Origin: Auanema rhodensis
Taxonomy: Eukaryota; Nematoda; Chromadorea; Rhabditida; Rhabditidae
Length of the DNA: 64,000 bases
Reading direction: 5' to 3'
Assembly (NCBI GenBank): GCA_964057225.1
Contig: OZ059898.1
Span: 2,046,001 to 2,110,000 of the forward strand
Each line of letters begins with the position of its first letter. Position 1 is the stretch's first letter. Position numbers and translations under genes: made by a program. Below are positions 38,259 through 53,351 of this stretch, one piece after another. The notes under the pieces are model-generated. The model had not been told where the DNA came from, ran no database searches, and worked only from the letters and a program-made list of their open reading frames with translations.

Positions 38259-41200
38259 TCGATGCGGATTTTTAAGCTGCGTCGATCTGTGTTATCAGAT
38301 TTGCGCTAGCTTAAAAATGCACCGAGATATCAACTGATATAAGTTCACACTTATATCCTCGATTTTCACCCTGAAGAATTAATTTTTTTGTTGAATAACA
38401 CTGTCCATCGTCTTTGCCTTGAAAAAAGGAATCTAAAAACATCTACTTTTTGCTAAATTATTTTGAAATTTTTCGAAAAAATTTTTGTCAAAATGTTTTT
38501 GGAAGCAATGTTGAGTGTACATGGAAACTCAACATACACTAATGCATCATTTTTCAAACGATCATAACTAATTTTTGTATTAAGCGTTTCTCAATGTAGT
38601 ATAGTGCATTCGATGCGGATTTTTAAGCTGCGTCGATCTGTGTTATCAGATTTGCGCTAGCTTAAAAATGCACCGTGAAATCAACTGATATAAGTTCACA
38701 CTTATATCCTCGATTTTCACCCTGAAGAATTAATTTTTTCGTTGAATAACATTGTCCATCGTCTTTGCCTTGAAAAAAGGAATCTAAAAACATCTACTTT
38801 TTGCTAAATTATTTTGAAATTTTTCGAAAAAATTTTTGTCAAAATGTTTTTGGAAGCAATGTTGAGTGTACATGGAAACTCAACATACACTAATGCATCA
38901 TTTTTCAAACGATCATAACTAATTTTTGTATTAAGCGTTTCTCAATGTAGTATAGTGCATTCGATGCGGATTTTTAAGCTGCGTCGATCTGTGTTATCAG
39001 ATTTGCGCTAGCTTAAAAATGCACCGAGATATCAACTGATATAAGTTCACACTTATATCCTCGATTTTCACCCTGAAGATTTAATTTTTTCGTTGAATAA
39101 CATTGTCCATCGTCTTTGCCTTGAAAAATGGAATCTAAAAACATCTACTTTTTGCTAAATTATTTTGAAATTTTTCGAAAAAATTTTTGTCAAAATGTTT
39201 TTGGAAGCAATGTTGAGTGTACATGGAAACTCAACATACACTAATGCATCATTTTTCAAACGATCATAACTAATTTTTGTATTAAGCGTTTCTCAATGTA
39301 GTATAGTGCATTCGATGCGGATTTTTAAGCTGCGTCGATCTGTGTTATCAGATTTGCGCTAGCTTAAAAATGCACCGTGAAATCAACTGATATAAGTTCA
39401 CACTTATATCCTCGATTTTCACCCTGAAGATTTAATTTTTTCGTTGAATAACATTGTCCATCGTCTTTGCCTTGAAAAATGGAATCTAAAAACATCTACT
39501 TTTTGCTAAATTATTTTGAAATTTTTCGAAAAAATTTTTGTCAAAATGTTTTTGGAAGCAATGTTGAGTGTACATGGAAACTCAACATACACTAATGCAT
39601 CATTTTTCAAACGATCATAACTAATTTTTGTATTAAGCGTTTTTCAATGTAGTATAGTGCATTCGATGCGGATTTTTAAGCTGCGTCGATCTGTGTTATC
39701 AGATTTGCGCTAGCTTAAAAATGCACCGAGATATCAACTGATATAAGTTCACACTTATATCCTCGATTTTCACCCTGAAGAATTAATTTTTTTGTTGAAT
39801 AACATTGTCCATCGTCTTTGCCTTGAAAAAAGGAATCTAAAAACATCTACTTTTTGCTAAAGTATTTTGAAATTTTTCGAAAAAATTTTTGTCAAAATGT
39901 TTTTGGAAGCAATGTTGAGTGTACATGGAAACTCAACATACACTAATGCATCATTTTTCAAACGATCATAACTAATTTTTGTATTAAGCGTTTCTCAATG
40001 TAGTATAGTGCATTCGATGCGGATTTTTAAGCTGCGTCGATCTGTGTTATCAGATTTGCGCTAGCTTAAAAATGCACCGTGAAATCAACTGATATAAGTT
40101 CACACTTATATCCTCGATTTTCACCCTGAAGAATTAATTTTTTCGTTGAATAACATTGTCCATCGTCTTTGCCTTGAAAAAAGGAATCTAAAAACATCTA
40201 CTTTTTGCTAAATTATTTTGAAATTTTTCGAAAAAATTTTTGTCAAAATGTTTTTGGAAGCAATGTTGAGTGTACATGGAAACTCAACATACACTAATGC
40301 ATCATTTTTCAAACGATCATAACTAATTTTTGTATTAAGCGTTTCTCAATGTAGTATAGTGCATTCGATGCGGATTTTTAAGCTGCGTCGATCTGTGTTA
40401 TCAGATTTGCGCTAGCTTAAAAATGCACCGAGATATCAACTGATATAAGTTCACACTTATATCCTCGATTTTCACCCTGAAGATTTAATTTTTTCGTTGA
40501 ATAACATTGTCCATCGTCTTTGCCTTGAAAAATGGAATCTAAAAACATCTACTTTTTGCTAAATTATTTTGAAATTTTTCGAAAAAATTTTTGTCAAAAT
40601 GTTTTTGGAAGCAATGTTGAGTGTACATGGAAACTCAACATACACTAATGCATCATTTTTCAAACGATCATAACTAATTTTTGTATTAAGCGTTTCTCAA
40701 TGTAGTATAGTGCATTCGATGCGGATTTTTAAGCTGCGTCGATCTGTGTTATCAGATTTGCGCTAGCTTAAAAATGCACCGAGATATCAACTGATATAAG
40801 TTCACACTTATATCCTCGATTTTCACCCTGAAGATTTAATTTTTTCGTTGAATAACATTGTCCATCGTCTTTGCCTTGAAAAATGGAATCTAAAAACATC
40901 TACTTTTTGCTAAATTATTTTGAAATTTTTCGAAAAAATTTTTGTCAAAATGTTTTTGGAAGCAATGTTGAGTGTACATGGAAACTCAACATACACTAAT
41001 GCATCATTTTTCAAACGATCATAACTAATTTTTGTATTAAGCGTTTCTCAATGTAGTATAGTGCATTCGATGCGGATTTTTAAGCTGCGTCGATCTGTGT
41101 TATCAGATTTGCGCTAGCTTAAAAATGCACCGTGAAATCAACTGATATAAGTTCACACTTATATCCTCGATTTTCACCCTGAAGAATTAATTTTTTCGTT

Positions 41201-42119
41201 GAATAACATTGTCCTTCGTCTTTGCCTTGAAAAAAGGAATCTAAAAACATCTACTTTTTGCTAAATTATTTTGAAATTTTTCGAAAAAATTTTTGTCAAA
41301 ATGTTTTTGGAAGCAATGTTGAGTGTACATGGAAACTCAACATACACTAATGCATCATTTTTCAAACGATCATAACTAATTTTTGTATTAAGCGTTTCTC
41401 AATGTAGTATAGTGCATTCGATGCGGATTTTTAAGCTGCGTCGATCTGTGTTATCAGATTTGCGCTAGCTTAAAAATGCACCGAGATATCAACTGATATA
41501 AGTTCACACTTATATCCTCGATTTTCACCCTGAAGATTTAATTTTTTCGTTGAATAACATTGTCCATCGTCTTTGCCTTGAAAAATGGAATCTAAAAACA
41601 TCTACTTTTTGCTAAATTATTTTGAAATTTTTCGAAAAAATTTTTGTCAAAATGTTTTTGGAAGCAATGTTGAGTGTACATGGAAACTCAACATACACTA
41701 ATGCATCATTTTTCAAACGATCATAACTAATTTTTGTATTAAGCGTTTCTCAATGTAGTATAGTGCATTCGATGCGGATTTTTAAGCTGCGTCGATCTGT
41801 GTTATCAGATTTGCGCTAGCTTAAAAATGCACCGAGATATCAACTGATATAAGTTCACACTTATATCCTCGATTTTCACCCTGAAGATTTAATTTTTTCG
41901 TTGAATAACATTGTCCATCGTCTTTGCCTTGAAAAATGGAATCTAAAAACATCTACTTTTTGCTAAATTATTTTGAAATTTTTCGAAAAAATTTTTGTCA
42001 AAATGTTTTTGGAAGCAATGTTGAGTGTACATGGAAACTCAACATACACTAATGCATCATTTTTCAAACGATCATAACTAATTTTTGTATTAAGCGTTTC
42101 TCAATGTAGTATAGTGCAT
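38259..42119. repeat. R3-R2-R1 series: 4-monomer and 3-monomer repeats (m110-m120)
   Basis: m110-m113 (R3, R2, R1, R2/R1) and m114-m117 (R3, R2, R1, R1) form a 1404-bp repeat. m115-m117 and m118-m120 (R2, R1, R1) form a 1053-bp repeat. Private changes: aacactgtcc in m110, gcgtttttc in m113, gctaaagtatt in m114, tccttcg in m118. R2 with R1 markers in one monomer (m113) suggests exchange within a unit. Confidence 0.7.
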
Positions 42120-43523
42120 TCGATGCGGATTTTTAAGCTGCGTCGATCTGTGTTATCAGATTTGCGCTAGCTTAAAAATGCACCGAGATATCAACTGATA
42201 TAAGTTCACACATATATCCTCGATTTTCACCCTGAAGAATTAATTTTTTTGTTGAATAACATTGTCCATCGTCTTTGCCTTGAAAAAAGGAATCTAAAAA
42301 CATCTACTTTTTGCTAAATTATTTTGAAATTTTTCGAAAAAATTTTTGTCAAAATGTTTTTGGAAGCAATGTTGAGTGTACATGGAAACTCAACATACAC
42401 TAATGCATCATTTTTCAAACGATCATAACTAATTTTTGTATTAAGCGTTTCTCAATGTAGTATAGTGCATTCGATGCGGATTTTTAAGCTGCGTCGATCT
42501 GTGTTATCAGATTTGCGCTAGCTTAAAAATGCACCGAGATATCAACTGATATAAGTTCACACTTATATCCTCGATTTTCACCCTGAAGATTTAATTTTTT
42601 CGTTGAATAACATTGTCCATCGTCTTTGCCTTGAAAAATGGAATCTAAAAACATCTACTTTTTGCTAAATTATTTTGAAATTTTTCGAAAAAATTTTTGT
42701 CAAAATGTTTTTGGAAGCAATGTTGAGTGTACATGGAAACTCAACATACACTAATGCATCATTTTTCAAACGATCATAACTAATTTTTGTATTAAGCGTT
42801 TCTCAATGTAGTATAGTGCATTCGATGCGGATTTTTAAGCTGCGTCGATCTGTGTTATCAGATTTGCGCTAGCTTAAAAATGCACCGAGATATCAACTGA
42901 TATAAGTTCACACATATATCCTCGATTTTCACCCTGAAGAATTAATTTTTTTGTTGAATAACATTGTCCATCGTCTTTGCCTTGAAAAAAGGAATCTAAA
43001 AACATCTACTTTTTGCTAAATTATTTTGAAATTTTTCGAAAAAATTTTTGTCAAAATGTTTTTGGAAGCAATGTTGAGTGTACATGGAAACTCAACATAC
43101 ACTAATGCATCATTTTTCAAACGATCATAACTAATTTTTGTATTAAGCGTTTCTCAAAGTAGTATAGTGCATTCGATGCGGATTTTTAAGCTGCGTCGAT
43201 CTGTGTTATCAGATTTGCGCTAGCTTAAAAATGCACCGAGATATCAACTGATATAAGTTCACACTTATATCCTCGATTTTCACCCTGAAGATTTAATTTT
43301 TTCGTTGAATAACATTGTCCATCGTCTTTGCCTTGAAAAATGGAATCTAAAAACATCTACTTTTTGCTAAATTATTTTGAAATTTTTCGAAAAAATTTTT
43401 GTCAAAATGTTTTTGGAAGCAATGTTGAGTGTACATGGAAACTCAACATACACTAATGCATCATTTTTCAAACGATCATAACTAATTTTTGTATTAAGCG
43501 TTTCTCAATGTAGTATAGTGCAT
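42120..43523. repeat. Dimeric repeat R3a-R1, two copies (702 bp)
   Basis: m121-m122 and m123-m124 alternate R3a (A93, T131) with R1 (T120, T169). The second R3a ends caaagtag where the first ends caatgtag. m125 shares that ending along with aacactgtcc, so the pattern runs on imperfectly. Confidence 0.75.
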
Positions 43524-44576
43524 TCGATGCGGATTTTTAAGCTGCGTCGATCTGTGTTATCAGATTTGCGCTAGCTTAAAAATGCACCGAGATATCAACT
43601 GATATAAGTTCACACTTATATCCTCGATTTTCACCCTGAAGAATTAATTTTTTTGTTGAATAACACTGTCCATCGTCTTTGCCTTGAAAAATGGAATCTA
43701 AAAACATCTACTTTTTGCTAAACTATTTTGAAATTTTTCGAAAAAATTTTTGTCAAAATGTTTTTGGAAGCAATGTTGAGTGTACATGGAAACTCAACAT
43801 ACACTAATGCATCATTTTTCAAACGATCATAACTAATTTTTGTATTAAGCGTTTCTCAAAGTAGTATAGTGCATTCGATGCGGATTTTTAAGCTGCGTCG
43901 ATCTGTGTTATCAGATTTGCGCTAGCTTAAAAATGCACCGAGATATCAACTGATATAAGTTCACACTTATATCCTCGATTTTCACCCTGAAGAATTAATT
44001 TTTTCGTTGAATAACATTGTCCATCGTCTTTGCCTTGAAAAAAGGAATCTAAAAACATCTACTTTTTGCTAAATTATTTTGAAATTTTCTGAAAAAATTT
44101 TTGTCAAAATGTTTTTGGAAGCAATGTTGAGTGTACATGGAAACTCAACATACACTAATGCATCATTTTTCAAACGATCATAACTAATTTTTGTATTAAG
44201 CGTTTCTCAATGTAGTATAGTGCATTCGATGCGGATTTTTAAGCTGCGTCGATCTGTGTTATCAAATTTGCGCTAGCTTAAAAATGCACCGAGATATCAA
44301 CTGATATAAGTTCACACTTATATCCTCGATTTTCACCCTGAAGATTTAATTTTTTCGTTGAATAACATTGTCCATCGTCTTTGCCTTGAAAAATGGAATC
44401 TAAAAACATCTACTTTTTGCTAAATTATTTTGAAATTTTTCGAAAAAATTTTTGTCAAAATGTTTTTGGAAGCAATGTTGAGTGTACATGGAAACTCAAC
44501 ATACACTAATGCATCATTTTTCAAACGATCATAACTAATTTTTGTATTAAGCGTTTCTCAATGTAGTATAGTGCAT

Positions 44577-47500
44577 TCGATGCGGATTTTTAAGCTGCGT
44601 CGATCTGTGTTATCAGATTTGCGCTAGCTTAAAAATGCACCGAGATATCAACTGATATAAGTTCACACTTATATCCTCGATTTTCACCCTGAAGAATTAA
44701 TTTTTTTGTTGAATAACATTGTCCATCGTCTTTGCCTTGAAAAAAGGAATCTAAAAACATCTACTTTTTGCTAAATTATTTAGAAATTTTTCGAAAAAAT
44801 TTTTGTCAAAATGTTTTTGGAAGCAATGTTGAGTGTACATGGAAACTCAACATACACAAATGCATCATTTTTCAAACGATCATAACTAATTTTTGTATTA
44901 AGCGTTTCTCAATGTAGTATAGTGCATTCGATGCGGATTTTTAAGCTGCGTCGATCTGTGTTATCAGATTTGCGCTAGCTTAAAAATGCACCGTGAAATC
45001 AACTGATATAAGTTCACACTTATATCCTCGATTTTCACCCTGAAGAATTAATTTTTTCGTTGAATAACATTGTCCATCGTCTTTGCCTTGAAAAAAGGAA
45101 TCTAAAAACATCTACTTTTTGCTAAATTATTTTGAAATTTTCTGAAAAAATTTTTGTCAAAATGTTTTTGGAAGCAATGTTGAGTGTACATGGAAACTCA
45201 ACATACACTAATGCATCATTTTTCAAACGATCATAACTAATTTTTGTATTAAGCGTTTCTCAATGTAGTATAGTGCATTCGATGCGGATTTTTAAGCTGC
45301 GTCGATCTGTGTTATCAGATTTGCGCTAGCTTAAAAATGCACCGAGATATCAACTGATATAAGTTCACACTTATATCCTCGATTTTCACCCTGAAGAATT
45401 AATTTTTTTGTTGAATAACATTGTCCATCGTCTTTGCCTTGAAAAAAGGAATCTAAAAACATCTACTTTTTGCTAAATTGTTTAGAAATTTTTCGAAAAA
45501 ATTTTTGTCAAAATGTTTTTGGAAGCAATGTTGAGTGTACATGGAAACTCAACATACACTAATGCATCATTTTTCAAACGATCATAACTAATTTTTGTAT
45601 TAAGCGTTTCTCAATGTAGTATAGTGCATTCGATGCGGATTTTTAAGCTGCGTCGATCTGTGTTATCAGATTTGCGCTAGCTTAAAAATGCACCGTGAAA
45701 TCAACTGATATAAGTTCACACTTATATCCTCGATTTTCACCCTGAAGAATTAATTTTTTCGTTGAATAACATTGTCCATCGTCTTTGCCTTGAAAAAAGG
45801 AATCTAAAAACATCTACTTTTTGCTAAATTATTTTGAAATTTTCTGAAAAAATTTTTGTCAAAATGTTTTTGGAAGCAATGTTGAGTGTACATGGAAACT
45901 CAACATACACTAATGCATCATTTTTCAAACGATCATAACTAATTTTTGTATTAAGCGTTTCTCAATGTAGTATAGTGCATTCGATGCGGATTTTTAAGCT
46001 GCGTCGATCTGTGTTATCAGATTTGCGCTAGCTTAAAAATGCACCGTGAAATCAACTGATATAAGTTCACACTTATATCCTCGATTTTCACCCTGAAGAA
46101 TTAATTTTTTCGTTGAATAACATTGTCCATCGTCTTTGCCTTGAAAAAAGGAATCTAAAAACATCTACTTTTTGCTAAATTATTTTGAAATTTTCTGAAA
46201 AAATTTTTGTCAAAATGTTTTTGGAAGCAATGTTGAGTGTACATGGAAACTCAACATACACTAATGCATCATTTTTCAAACGATCATAACTAATTTTTGT
46301 ATTAAGCGTTTCTCAATGTAGTATAGTGCATTCGATGCGGATTTTTAAGCTGCGTCGATCTGTGTTATCAGATTTGCGCTAGCTTAAAAATGCACCGTGA
46401 AATCAACTGATATAAGTTCACACTTATATCCTCGATTTTCACCCTGAAGAATTAATTTTTTCGTTGAATAACATTGTCCATCGTCTTTGCCTTGAAAAAA
46501 GGAATCTAAAAACATCTACTTTTTGCTAAATTATTTTGAAATTTTCTGAAAAAATTTTTGTCAAAATGTTTTTGGAAGCAATGTTGAGTGTACATGGAAA
46601 CTCAACATACACTAATGCATCATTTTTCAAACGATCATAACTAATTTTTGTATTAAGCGTTTCTCAATGTAGTATAGTGCATTCGATGCGGATTTTTAAG
46701 CTGCGTCGATCTGTGTTATCAGATTTGCGCTAGCTTAAAAATGCACCGAGATATCAACTGATATAAGTTCACACTTATATCCTCGATTTTCACCCTGAAG
46801 AATTAATTTTTTTGTTGAATAACATTGTCCATCGTCTTTGCCTTGAAAAAAGGAATCTAAAAACATCTACTTTTTGCTAAATTGTTTAGAAATTTTTCGA
46901 AAAAATTTTTGTCAAAATGTTTTTGGAAGCAATGTTGAGTGTACATGGAAACTCAACATACACTAATGCATCATTTTTCAAACGATCATAACTAATTTTT
47001 GTATTAAGCGTTTCTCAATGTAGTATAGTGCATTCGATGCGGATTTTTAAGCTGCGTCGATCTGTGTTATCAGATTTGCGCTAGCTTAAAAATGCACCGT
47101 GAAATCAACTGATATAAGTTCACACTTATATCCTCGATTTTCACCCTGAAGAATTGATTTTTTCGTTGAATAACATTGTCCATCGTCTTTGCCTTGAAAA
47201 AAGGAATCTAAAAACATCTACTTTTTGCTAAATTATTTTGAAATTTTCTGAAAAAATTTTTGTCAAAATGTTTTTGGAAGCAATGTTGAGTGTACATGGA
47301 AACTCAACATACACTAATGCATCATTTTTCAAACGATCATAACTAATTTTTGTATTAAGCGTTTCTCAATGTAGTATAGTGCATTCGATGCGGATTTTTA
47401 AGCTGCGTCGATCTGTGTTATCAGATTTGCGCTAGCTTAAAAATGCACCGTGAAATCAACTGATATAAGTTCACACTTATATCCTCGATTTTCACCCTGA

Positions 47501-48788
47501 AGAATTAATTTTTTCGTTGAATAACATTGTCCATCGTCTTTGCCTTGAAAAAAGGAATCTAAAAACATCTACTTTTTGCTAAATTATTTTGAAATTTTCT
47601 GAAAAAATTTTTGTCAAAATGTTTTTGGAAGCAATGTTGAGTGTACATGGAAACTCAACATACACTAATGCATCATTTTTCAAACGATCATAACTAATTT
47701 TTGTATTAAGCGTTTCTCAATGTAGTATAGTGCATTCGATGCGGATTTTTAAGCTGCGTCGATCTGTGTTATCAGATTTGCGCTAGCTTAAAAATGCACC
47801 GTGAAATCAACTGATATAAGTTCACACTTATATCCTCGATTTTCACCCTGAAGAATTAATTTTTTCGTTGAATAACATTGTCCATCGTCTTTGCCTTGAA
47901 AAAAGGAATCTAAAAACATCTACTTTTTGCTAAATTATTTTGAAATTTTCTGAAAAAATTTTTGTCAAAATGTTTTTGGAAGCAATGTTGAGTGTACATG
48001 GAAACTCAACATACACTAATGCATCATTTTTCAAACGATTATAACTAATTTTTGTATTAAGCGTTTCTCGATGTAGTATAGTGCATTCGATGCGGATTTT
48101 TAAGCTGCGTCGATCTGTGTTATCAGATTTGCGCTAGCTTAAAAATGCACCGTGAAATCAACTGATATAAGTTCACACTTATATCCTCGATTTTCACCCT
48201 GAAGAATTAATTTTTTCGTTGAATAACATTGTCCATCGTCTTTGCCTTGAAAAAAGGAATCTAAAAACATCTACTTTTTACTAAATTATTTTGAAATTTT
48301 CTGAAAAAATTTTTGTCAAAATGTTTTTGGAAGCAATGTTGAGTGTACATGGAAACTCAACATACACTAATGCATCATTTTTCAAACGATCATAACTAAT
48401 TTTTGTATTTAGCGTTTCTCAATGTAGTATAGTGCATTCGATGCGGATTTTTAAGCTGCGTCGATCTGTGTTATCAGATTTGCGCTAGCTTAAAAATGCA
48501 CCGTGAAATCAACTGATATAAGTTCACACTTATATCCTCGATTTTCACCCTGAAGAATTAATTTTTTCGTTGAATAACATTGTCCATCGTCTTTGCCTTG
48601 AAAAAAGGAATCTAAAAACATCTACTTTTTGCTAAATTATTTTGAAATTTTCTGAAAAAATTTTTGTCAAAATGTTTTTGGAAGCAATGTTGAGTGTACA
48701 TGGAAACTCAACATACACTAATGCATCATTTTTCAAACGATCATAACTAATTTTTGTATTAAGCGTTTCTCAATGTAGTATAGTGCAT
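44577..48788. repeat. R3/R2c stretch with 4-monomer repeat (m128-m139)
   Basis: R3 copies here carry A206 (tttagaaat), and in m130 and m134 also G202 (attgttta). m130-m133 (45279-46682) and m134-m137 (46683-48086) are each R3 followed by three R2c copies, 1404 bp. R2c then continues to m139, giving the longest run of one subtype in the window (m135-m139). Private changes occur in m135 (gaattgatt), m137 (gattataac, ctcgatg) and m138 (tttttactaaat, gtatttagcg). Confidence 0.78.
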
Positions 48789-49139
48789 TCGATGCGGATT
48801 TTTAAGCTGCGTCGATCTGTGTTATCAGATTTGCGCTAGCTTAAAAATGCACCGAGATATCAACTGATATAAGTTCACACATATATCCTCGATTTTCACC
48901 CTGAAGAATTAATTTTTTTGTTGAATAACATTGTCCATCGTCTTTGCCTTGAAAAAAGGAATCTAAAAACATCTACTTTTTGCTAAATTATTTTGAAATT
49001 TTTCGAAAAAATTTTTGTAAAAATGTTTTTGGAAGCAATGTTGAGTGTACATGGAAACTCAACATACACTAATGCATCATTTTTCAAACGATCATAACTA
49101 ATTTTTGTATTAAGCGTTTCTCAAAGTAGTATAGTGCAT

Positions 49140-52100
49140 TCGATGCGGATTTTTAAGCTGCGTCGATCTGTGTTATCAGATTTGCGCTAGCTTAAAAATG
49201 CACCGAGATATCAACTGATATAAGTTCACACTTATATCCTCGATTTTCACCCTGAAGATTTAATTTTTTCGTTGAATAACATTGTCCATCGTCTTTGCCT
49301 TGAAAAATGGAATCTAAAAACATCTACTTTTTGCTAAATTATTTTGAAATTTTTCGAAAAAATTTTTGTCAAAATGTTTTTGGAAGCAATGTTGAGTGTA
49401 CATGGAAACTCAACATACACTAATGCATCATTTTTCAAACGATCATAACTAATTTTTGTATTAAGCGTTTCTCAATGTAGTATAGTGCATTCGATGCGGA
49501 TTTTTAAGCTGCGTCGATCTGTGTTATCAGATTTGCGCTAGCTTAAAAATGCACCGTGAAATCAACTGATATAAGTTCACACTTATATCCTCGATTTTCA
49601 CCCTGAAGATTTAATTTTTTCGTTGAATAACATTGTCCATCGTCTTTGCCTTGAAAAATGGAATCTAAAAACATCTACTTTTTGCTAAATTATTTTGAAA
49701 TTTTCTGAAAAAATTTTTGTCAAAATGTTTTTGGAAGCAATGTTGAGTGTACATGGAAACTCAACATACACTAATGCATCATTTTTCAAACGATCATAAC
49801 TAATTTTTGTATTAAGCGTTTCTCAATGTAGTATAGTGCATTCGATGCGGATTTTTAAGCTGCGTCGATCTGTGTTATCAGATTTGCGCTAGCTTAAAAA
49901 TGCACCGTGAAATCAACTGATATAAGTTCACACTTATATCCTCGATTTTCACCCTGAAGATTTAATTTTTTCGTTGAATAACATTGTCCATCGTCTTTGC
50001 CTTGAAAAATGGAATCTAAAAACATCTACTTTTTGCTAAATTATTTTGAAATTTTCTGAAAAAATTTTTGTCAAAATGTTTTTGGAAGCAATGTTGAGTG
50101 TACATGGAAACTCAACATACACTAATGCATCATTTTTCAAACGATCATAACTAATTTTTGTATTAAGCGTTTCTCAATGTAGTATAGTGCATTCGATGCG
50201 GATTTTTAAGCTGCGTCGATCTGTGTTATCAAATTTGCGCTAGCTTAAAAATGCACCGTGAAATCAACTGATATAAGTTCACACTTATATCCTCGATTTT
50301 CACCCTGAAGAATTAATTTTTTCGTTGAATAACATTGTCCATCGTCTTTGCCTTGAAAAATGGAATCTAAAAACATCTACTTTTTGCTAAATTATTTTGA
50401 AATTTTTCGAAAAAATTTTTGTCAAAATGTTTTTGGAAGCAATGTTGAGTGTACATGGAAACTCAACATACACTAATGCATCATTTTTCAAACGATCATA
50501 ACTAATTTTTGTATTAAGCGTTTCTCAATGTAGTATAGTGCATTCGATGCGGATTTTTAAGCTGCGTCGATCTGTGTTATCAGATTTGCGCTAGCTTAAA
50601 AATGCACCGAGATATCAACTGATATAAGTTCACACTTATATCCTCGATTTTCACCCTGAAGAATTAATTTTTTTGTTGAATAACATTGTCCATCGTCTTT
50701 GCCTTGAAAAAAGGAATCTAAAAACATCTACTTTTTGCTAAATTATTCTGAAATTTTTCGAAAAAATTTTTGTCAAAATGTTTTTGGAAGCAATGTTGAG
50801 TGTACATGGAAACTCAACATACACTAATGCATCATTTTTCAAACGATCATAACTAATTTTTGTATTAAGCGTTTCTCAATGTAGTATAGTGCATTCGATG
50901 CGGATTTTTAAGCTGCGTCGATCTGTGTTATCAGATTTGCGCTAGCTTAAAAATGCACCGTGAAATCAACTGATATAAGTTCACACATATATCCTCGATT
51001 TTCACCCTGAAGAATTAATTTTTTTGTTGAATAACATTGTCCATCGTCTTTGCCTTGAAAAAAGGAATCTAAAAACATCTACTTTTTGCTAAATTATTTT
51101 GAAATTTTTCGAAAAAATTTTTGTCAAAATGTTTTTGGAAGCAATGTTGAGTGTACATGGAAACTCAACATACACTAATGCATCATTTTTCAAACGATCA
51201 TAACTAATTTTTGTATTAAGCGTTTCTCAATGTAGTATAGTGCATTCGATGCGGATTTTTAAGCTGCGTCGATCTGTGTTATCAGATTTGCGCTAGCTTA
51301 AAAATGCACCGAGATATCAACTGATATAAGTTCACACTTATATCCTCGATTTTCACCCTGAAGATTTAATTTTTTCGTTGAATAACATTGTCCATCGTCT
51401 TTGCCTTGAAAAATGGAATCTAAAAACATCTACTTTTTGCTAAATTATTTTGAAATTTTTCGAAAAAATTTTTGTCAAAATGTTTTTGGAAGCAATGTTG
51501 AGTGTAAATGGAAACTCAACATACACTAATGCATCATTTTTCAAACGATCATAACTAATTTTTGTATTAAGCGTTTCTCAATGTAGTATAGTGCATTCGA
51601 TGCGGATTTTTAAGCTGCGTCGATCTGTGTTATCAGATTTGCGCTAGCTTAAAAATGCACCGTGAAATCAACTGATATAAGTTCACACTTATATCCTCGA
51701 TTTTCACCCTGAAGATTTAATTTTTTCGTTGAATAACATTGTCCATCGTCTTTGCCTTGAAAAATGGAATCTAAAAACATCTACTTTTTGCTAAATTATT
51801 TTGAAATTTTCTGAAAAAATTTTTGTCAAAATGTTTTTGGAAGCAATGTTGAGTGTACATGGAAACTCAACATACACTAATGCATCATTTTTCAAACGAT
51901 CATAACTAATTTTTGTATTAAGCGTTTCTCAATGTAGTATAGTGCATTCGATGCGGATTTTTAAGCTGCGTCGATCTGTGTTATCAGATTTGCGCTAGCT
52001 TAAAAATGCACCGTGAAATCAACTGATATAAGTTCACACTTATATCCTCGATTTTCACCCTGAAGATTTAATTTTTTCGTTGAATAACATTGTCCATCGT

Positions 52101-53351
52101 CTTTGCCTTGAAAAATGGAATCTAAAAACATCTACTTTTTGCTAAATTATTTTGAAATTTTCTGAAAAAATTTTTGTCAAAATGTTTTTGGAAGCAATGT
52201 TGAGTGTACATGGAAACTCAACATACACTAATGCATCATTTTTCAAACGATCATAACTAATTTTTGTATTAAGCGTTTCTCAATGTAGTATAGTGCATTC
52301 GATGCGGATTTTTAAGCTGCGTCGATCTGTGTTATCAAATTTGCGCTAGCTTAAAAATGCACCGTGAAATCAACTGATATAAGTTCACACTTATATCCTC
52401 GATTTTCACCCTGAAGAATTAATTTTTTCGTTGAATAACATTGTCCATCGTCTTTGCCTTGAAAAATGGAATCTAAAAACATCTACTTTTTGCTAAATTA
52501 TTTTGAAATTTTTCGAAAAAATTTTTGTCAAAATGTTTTTGGAAGCAATGTTGAGTGTACATGGAAACTCAACATACACTAATGCATCATTTTTCAAACG
52601 ATCATAACTAATTTTTGTATTAAGCGTTTCTCAATGTAGTATAGTGCATTCGATGCGGATTTTTAAGCTGCGTCGATCTGTGTTATCAGATTTGCGCTAG
52701 CTTAAAAATGCACCGAGATATCAACTGATATAAGTTCACACTTATATCCTCGATTTTCACCCTGAAGAATTAATTTTTTTGTTGAATAACTTTGTCCATC
52801 GTCTTTGCCTTGAAAAAAGGAATCTAAAAACATCTACTTTTTGCTAAATTATTCTGAAATTTTTCGAAAAAATTTTTGTCAAAATGTTTTTGGAAGCAAT
52901 GTTGAGTGTACATGGAAACTCAACATACACTAATGCATCATTTTTCAAACGATCATAACTAATTTTTGTATTAAGCGTTTCTCAATGTAGTATAGTGCAT
53001 TCGATGCGGATTTTTAAGCTGCGTCGATCTGTGTTATCAGATTTGCGCTAGCTTAAAAATGCACCGTGAAATCAACTGATATAAGTTCACACTTATATCC
53101 TCGATTTTCACCCTGAAGAATTAATTTTTTCGTTGAATAACATTGTCCATCGTCTTTGCCTTGAAAAAAGGAATCTAAAAACATCTACTTTTTGCTAAAT
53201 TATTTTGAAATTTTTCGAAAAAATTTTTGTCAAAATGTTTTTGGAAGCAATGTTGAGTGTACATGGAAACTCAACATACACTAATGCATCATTTTTCAAA
53301 CGATCATAACTAATTTTTGTATTAAGCGTTTCTCAATGTAGTATAGTGCAT
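49140..53351. repeat. Tandem duplication of a 6-monomer unit (2106 bp, m141-m146 and m147-m152)
   Basis: Units at 49140-51245 and 51246-53351. Shared order: R1, R2c/R1, R2c/R1, R2 with A40 (atcaaattt), R3 with C205, R2. The sixth copies differ: m146 also has A93 and T131, m152 does not. Private changes: gtgtaaatgg in m147 and aactttgtcc in m151. Confidence 0.88.
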